Below, piece after piece: positions 5,993-7,676 of a stretch of DNA of 7,676 bases. The DNA is from Rhodocyclales bacterium. GTDB lineage: Bacteria; Pseudomonadota; Gammaproteobacteria; Burkholderiales; Rhodocyclaceae. The notes below the pieces were generated by a model. It had not been told where the DNA came from and did no database searches. It was given only the letters and a program-made list of their open reading frames with translations. Numbering within the stretch: position 1 is the first letter of the stretch; every line of letters begins with the position of its first letter. The translations under genes and the position numbers were made by a program. The stretch spans positions 1 through 7,676 of the forward strand of contig JAIOPW010000216.1 of NCBI GenBank assembly GCA_021413665.1, written 5' to 3'.

Positions 5993-6528
5993 TAGACGCA
6001 CGCAACTCCGCACTGCTGGTTGTTGACGTACAGGGCCGCCTGGTGCCGGCCATTGCCGGCTGGCAGTCTCTGCTGGACCAGGTGATCTGGCTGATCCGCG
6101 TGGCACGGCGCATGGATATTCCCGTGTTGGCCTGTGAGCAGTATCCGCAGGGATTGGGGCCGACCCATCCCGCGGTGGTGGAGGAACTTCCGGTCGGTTG
6201 CACTGCCGCCAAGCTGCACTTCTCGGCCGTGGCCGGTGCCTGCCACGGACTCGGAGAGGCTGGCGGCCCCGCCCAATACGTTGTCTGCGGCATGGAGACC
6301 CATGTCTGCGTGATGCAGACGGTCATCGAACTGCTGGAATTGGGCAAAAAGGTGTTCGTGGTCGAGGAGGCCGTCGGTTCGCGCCGCGAAAGCGACAAAG
6401 CCTTGGCGCTGGCACGCATGCGCGCGGCCGGCGCGAGCATCGTCAGCCGCGAGATGGTGGCTTTCGAGTGGCTCAGGCGCGCCGATTCAGAGCTTTTCCG
6501 CGAGATCAGCCGCAACTTCCTGCGCTGA
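5986..6528 (+). CDS. Isochorismatase-like cysteine hydrolase
   Basis: The product has 180 residues, normal for the isochorismatase-like superfamily (small Cys hydrolases of the YcaC kind). The catalytic triad is visible: Asp14 in LLVVDVQGRLV, Lys76 in AAKLHFSA, and Cys108 in CGMETHVCVMQT. The Met103-Glu104-Thr105 stretch sits where the conserved cis-peptide loop falls. Members hydrolyse amides, isochorismate ethers or similar small molecules; the substrate cannot be inferred here. ATG 5986 was chosen because GGGAGG (5976-5981) precedes it by 4 nt; the in-frame ATG 5974 would add MGGI and remove that site. The open frame extends further upstream, but that part is inside the exonuclease gene. 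The start overlaps the exonuclease stop by 7 nt (ATGCTGA), implying coupling. No signal peptide is present, so it should be cytoplasmic. Confidence 0.9.
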   Translation: MLIDARNSALLVVDVQGRLVPAIAGWQSLLDQVIWLIRVARRMDIPVLACEQYPQGLGPTHPAVVEELPVGCTAAKLHFSAVAGACHGLGEAGGPAQYVVCGMETHVCVMQTVIELLELGKKVFVVEEAVGSRRESDKALALARMRAAGASIVSREMVAFEWLRRADSELFREISRNFLR

Positions 6529-6536
6529 TTCGTCGG

Positions 6537-6553
6537 CCTGGCTGCCGGCCAGG
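6537..6553 (+). terminator. Weak hairpin after the hydrolase gene
   Basis: CCTGGC (6537-6542) pairs with GCCAGG (6548-6553) around a 5-nt loop, 8 nt after the TGA. No T-tract follows, so it is at best a weak or Rho-assisted end, or an RNA-stabilising hairpin. Confidence 0.3.
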
Positions 6554-6562
6554 TAAAGCAGC

Positions 6563-6574
6563 AAACCCGGGTTT
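6563..6574. repeat. 12-bp perfect palindrome
   Basis: AAACCCGGGTTT is fully self-complementary. It lies in the intergenic region between the hydrolase stop and the acyl-CoA dehydrogenase, about 60 nt upstream of the operator-like cluster. It could be a protein-binding site or part of a transcript end; no function can be assigned. Confidence 0.4.
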
Positions 6575-6625
6575 CCCGATTTAGAGGCGCGCATCTACAC
6601 GCGGCCGGAAAACTGCGCTAGCATT

Positions 6626-6652
6626 AAAACGTTTGTTTGAAACGACCGTTCG
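6626..6652. promoter_or_regulatory. Operator-like nested palindromes before acyl-CoA dehydrogenase
   Basis: Three overlapping inverted repeats occupy this A/T-rich leader: AAACGTTT (6627-6634), CGTTT-N5-AAACG (6630-6644) and AACG-AC-CGTT (6641-6650). A possible -10, TAGCAT (6619-6624), lies just upstream. TetR-type regulators of fatty acid oxidation genes in proteobacteria (PsrA, FadP) bind AAAC/GTTT-type palindromes, which makes an operator plausible. The repeats are seen directly; the regulator is inference. Confidence 0.4.
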
Positions 6653-6696
6653 CCCCAGCGCGGTCGACCGGATCCAAAAAAAGACAGGAGGACCCC

Positions 6697-7676
6697 ATGG
6701 GTCAATACAGCGCCCCCTTGCGCGACATGCACTTCGTGCTCTACGAACTGCTCGACGTGCCGGCCGAACTCAAGGCATTGCCGGCTCACGCCGAAATCGA
6801 TGCCGACACCATCAATCAGATACTCGAAGAGGGCAGCAAGTTCACTTCCGAGGTGTTGTTCCCGCTCAACCATGTCGGCGACCGCGAGGGCTGCCAACTC
6901 GACCAGGCGACGCACGAAGTCAAGACGCCGACGGGTTTCAAGGAGGCCTACCGCCAGTTCGTCGACGGCGGCTGGCCCTCGCTGACCTGCGACCCGGAAT
7001 ACGGCGGGCAGGGCCTGCCCATCGTGGTCTATAACCCCCTCGCCGAAATGCTCAATTCGTCCAACCAGGCCTGGTACATGTATCCCGGCCTGTCGCACGG
7101 CGCCTATGAATGCCTGCACGAGCACGGCACCGACGCGCAGAAGGCGCTCTACCTGCCCAGGCTGGTCTCCGGCCAATGGACCGGCACCATGTGCCTGACC
7201 GAACCGCATTGCGGTACCGACCTCGGCCTCTTGCGTTCGAAGGCGGTTCCCCAGCCCGATGGCTCATACAAGATCACCGGCGGCAAGATATTCATCTCCG
7301 CCGGAGAGCACGACATGGCGGAGAACATCATCCATCTCGTCCTTGCCCGCCTGCCCGATGCACCGGCCGGTACCAAAGGCATTTCCCTCTTCGTCGTGCC
7401 CAAGTTCATTCCCAATGCGGACGCCAGCCTCGGCGCGCGCAATGCCATTACCTGCGGTGCGCTCGAGGAAAAGATGGGCATCCACGGCAGCTCGACCTGC
7501 CAGATGAACCTCGACGACGCAACTGGCTGGATCATCGGCCAGCCGAACAAGGGTCTCAACGCCATGTTCGTTATGATGAACGCGGCACGCCTCGGCGTCG
7601 GCATGCAGGGCCTGGGCCTGACCGAAGTGGCCTACCAGAACGCGTTGGCATACGCCAAAGAGCGCCTGCAGATGCG
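6697..7676 (+). CDS. Acyl-CoA dehydrogenase, N-terminal 326 residues (cut by window edge)
   Basis: The frame starts with ATG 6697, fixed by AGGAGGA at 6686-6692 and a 4-nt spacer, and is still open at the edge. Residues 3-35 (QYSAPLRDMHFVLYELLDV and on) match the short N-terminal segment of the large acyl-CoA dehydrogenase class of about 600 residues. Residues 36-160 form the helical N-domain, 163-275 the beta middle domain with the FAD/substrate signature CLTEPHCGTDLG (166-177), and 285-326 the start of the C-terminal helical domain. These flavoenzymes introduce the alpha-beta double bond in acyl-CoA thioesters and pass electrons to ETF, in fatty acid or related acyl-CoA oxidation. Chain length or substrate cannot be told, and the catalytic Glu lies beyond the window. 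Cys172 takes a signature position usually held by Gly, Ser, Ala or Asn. Its leader holds the palindrome cluster at 6626-6652. Confidence 0.93.
   Translation, partial: MGQYSAPLRDMHFVLYELLDVPAELKALPAHAEIDADTINQILEEGSKFTSEVLFPLNHVGDREGCQLDQATHEVKTPTGFKEAYRQFVDGGWPSLTCDPEYGGQGLPIVVYNPLAEMLNSSNQAWYMYPGLSHGAYECLHEHGTDAQKALYLPRLVSGQWTGTMCLTEPHCGTDLGLLRSKAVPQPDGSYKITGGKIFISAGEHDMAENIIHLVLARLPDAPAGTKGISLFVVPKFIPNADASLGARNAITCGALEEKMGIHGSSTCQMNLDDATGWIIGQPNKGLNAMFVMMNAARLGVGMQGLGLTEVAYQNALAYAKERLQM

Noticed and set aside
6595..7209. Minus-strand frame of 204 codons opposite the acyl-CoA dehydrogenase
   Set aside because: The plus strand encodes a clear dehydrogenase; the antisense frame shows no domain.

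Overview
The window is GC-rich bacterial chromosome, densely packed with genes. The protein families, the GC-rich codon use and the start of the long acyl-CoA dehydrogenase all resemble betaproteobacteria, perhaps the Rhodocyclales. That placement is inferred from memory of the families; the window has no rRNA or other taxonomic marker. I see no tRNA, rRNA, insertion sequence, CRISPR array, phage gene or plasmid function.

Layout. (1) 1-225, minus strand: the first 75 codons of a DUF6279-type lipoprotein that runs off the left edge. (2) 330-1601, plus: an exported protein of unknown function with a Met/Gly-rich stretch, followed by a convincing intrinsic terminator. (3) 1836-2123, plus: a small Cys-rich protein that I do not recognise. 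(4) 2252-3833, plus: a two-gene unit of a PilZ-domain protein and an exported rhodanese-like protein, behind a good sigma70-like promoter. (5) 5141-3838, minus: an IclR-type regulator and an exported DUF2147 protein, convergent on unit 4 with a 4-nt gap. (6) 5198-6528, plus and divergent from the IclR gene: a PolB-like 3'-5' exonuclease overlapping by 7 nt an isochorismatase-type cysteine hydrolase. (7) 6697 to the right edge, plus: the N-terminal 326 residues of a large, roughly 600-residue-class acyl-CoA dehydrogenase, behind an A/T-rich leader with nested palindromes that look like a TetR-type operator.

How the genes fit together. Nothing here forms one recognisable pathway. The window reads as ordinary housekeeping and accessory chromosome: envelope proteins, a c-di-GMP-type (PilZ) protein, a sulfur-transfer-like protein, a regulator, a nuclease, a small hydrolase and a fatty-acid oxidation enzyme. 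I found no clear new biological system. The points most worth checking are the Shine-Dalgarno hairpin before the GTG start at 330, the apparently leaderless IclR gene, the small six-cysteine protein, the atypical two-cysteine rhodanese, the PilZ domain lacking its usual glycine, and the palindromes before the acyl-CoA dehydrogenase.
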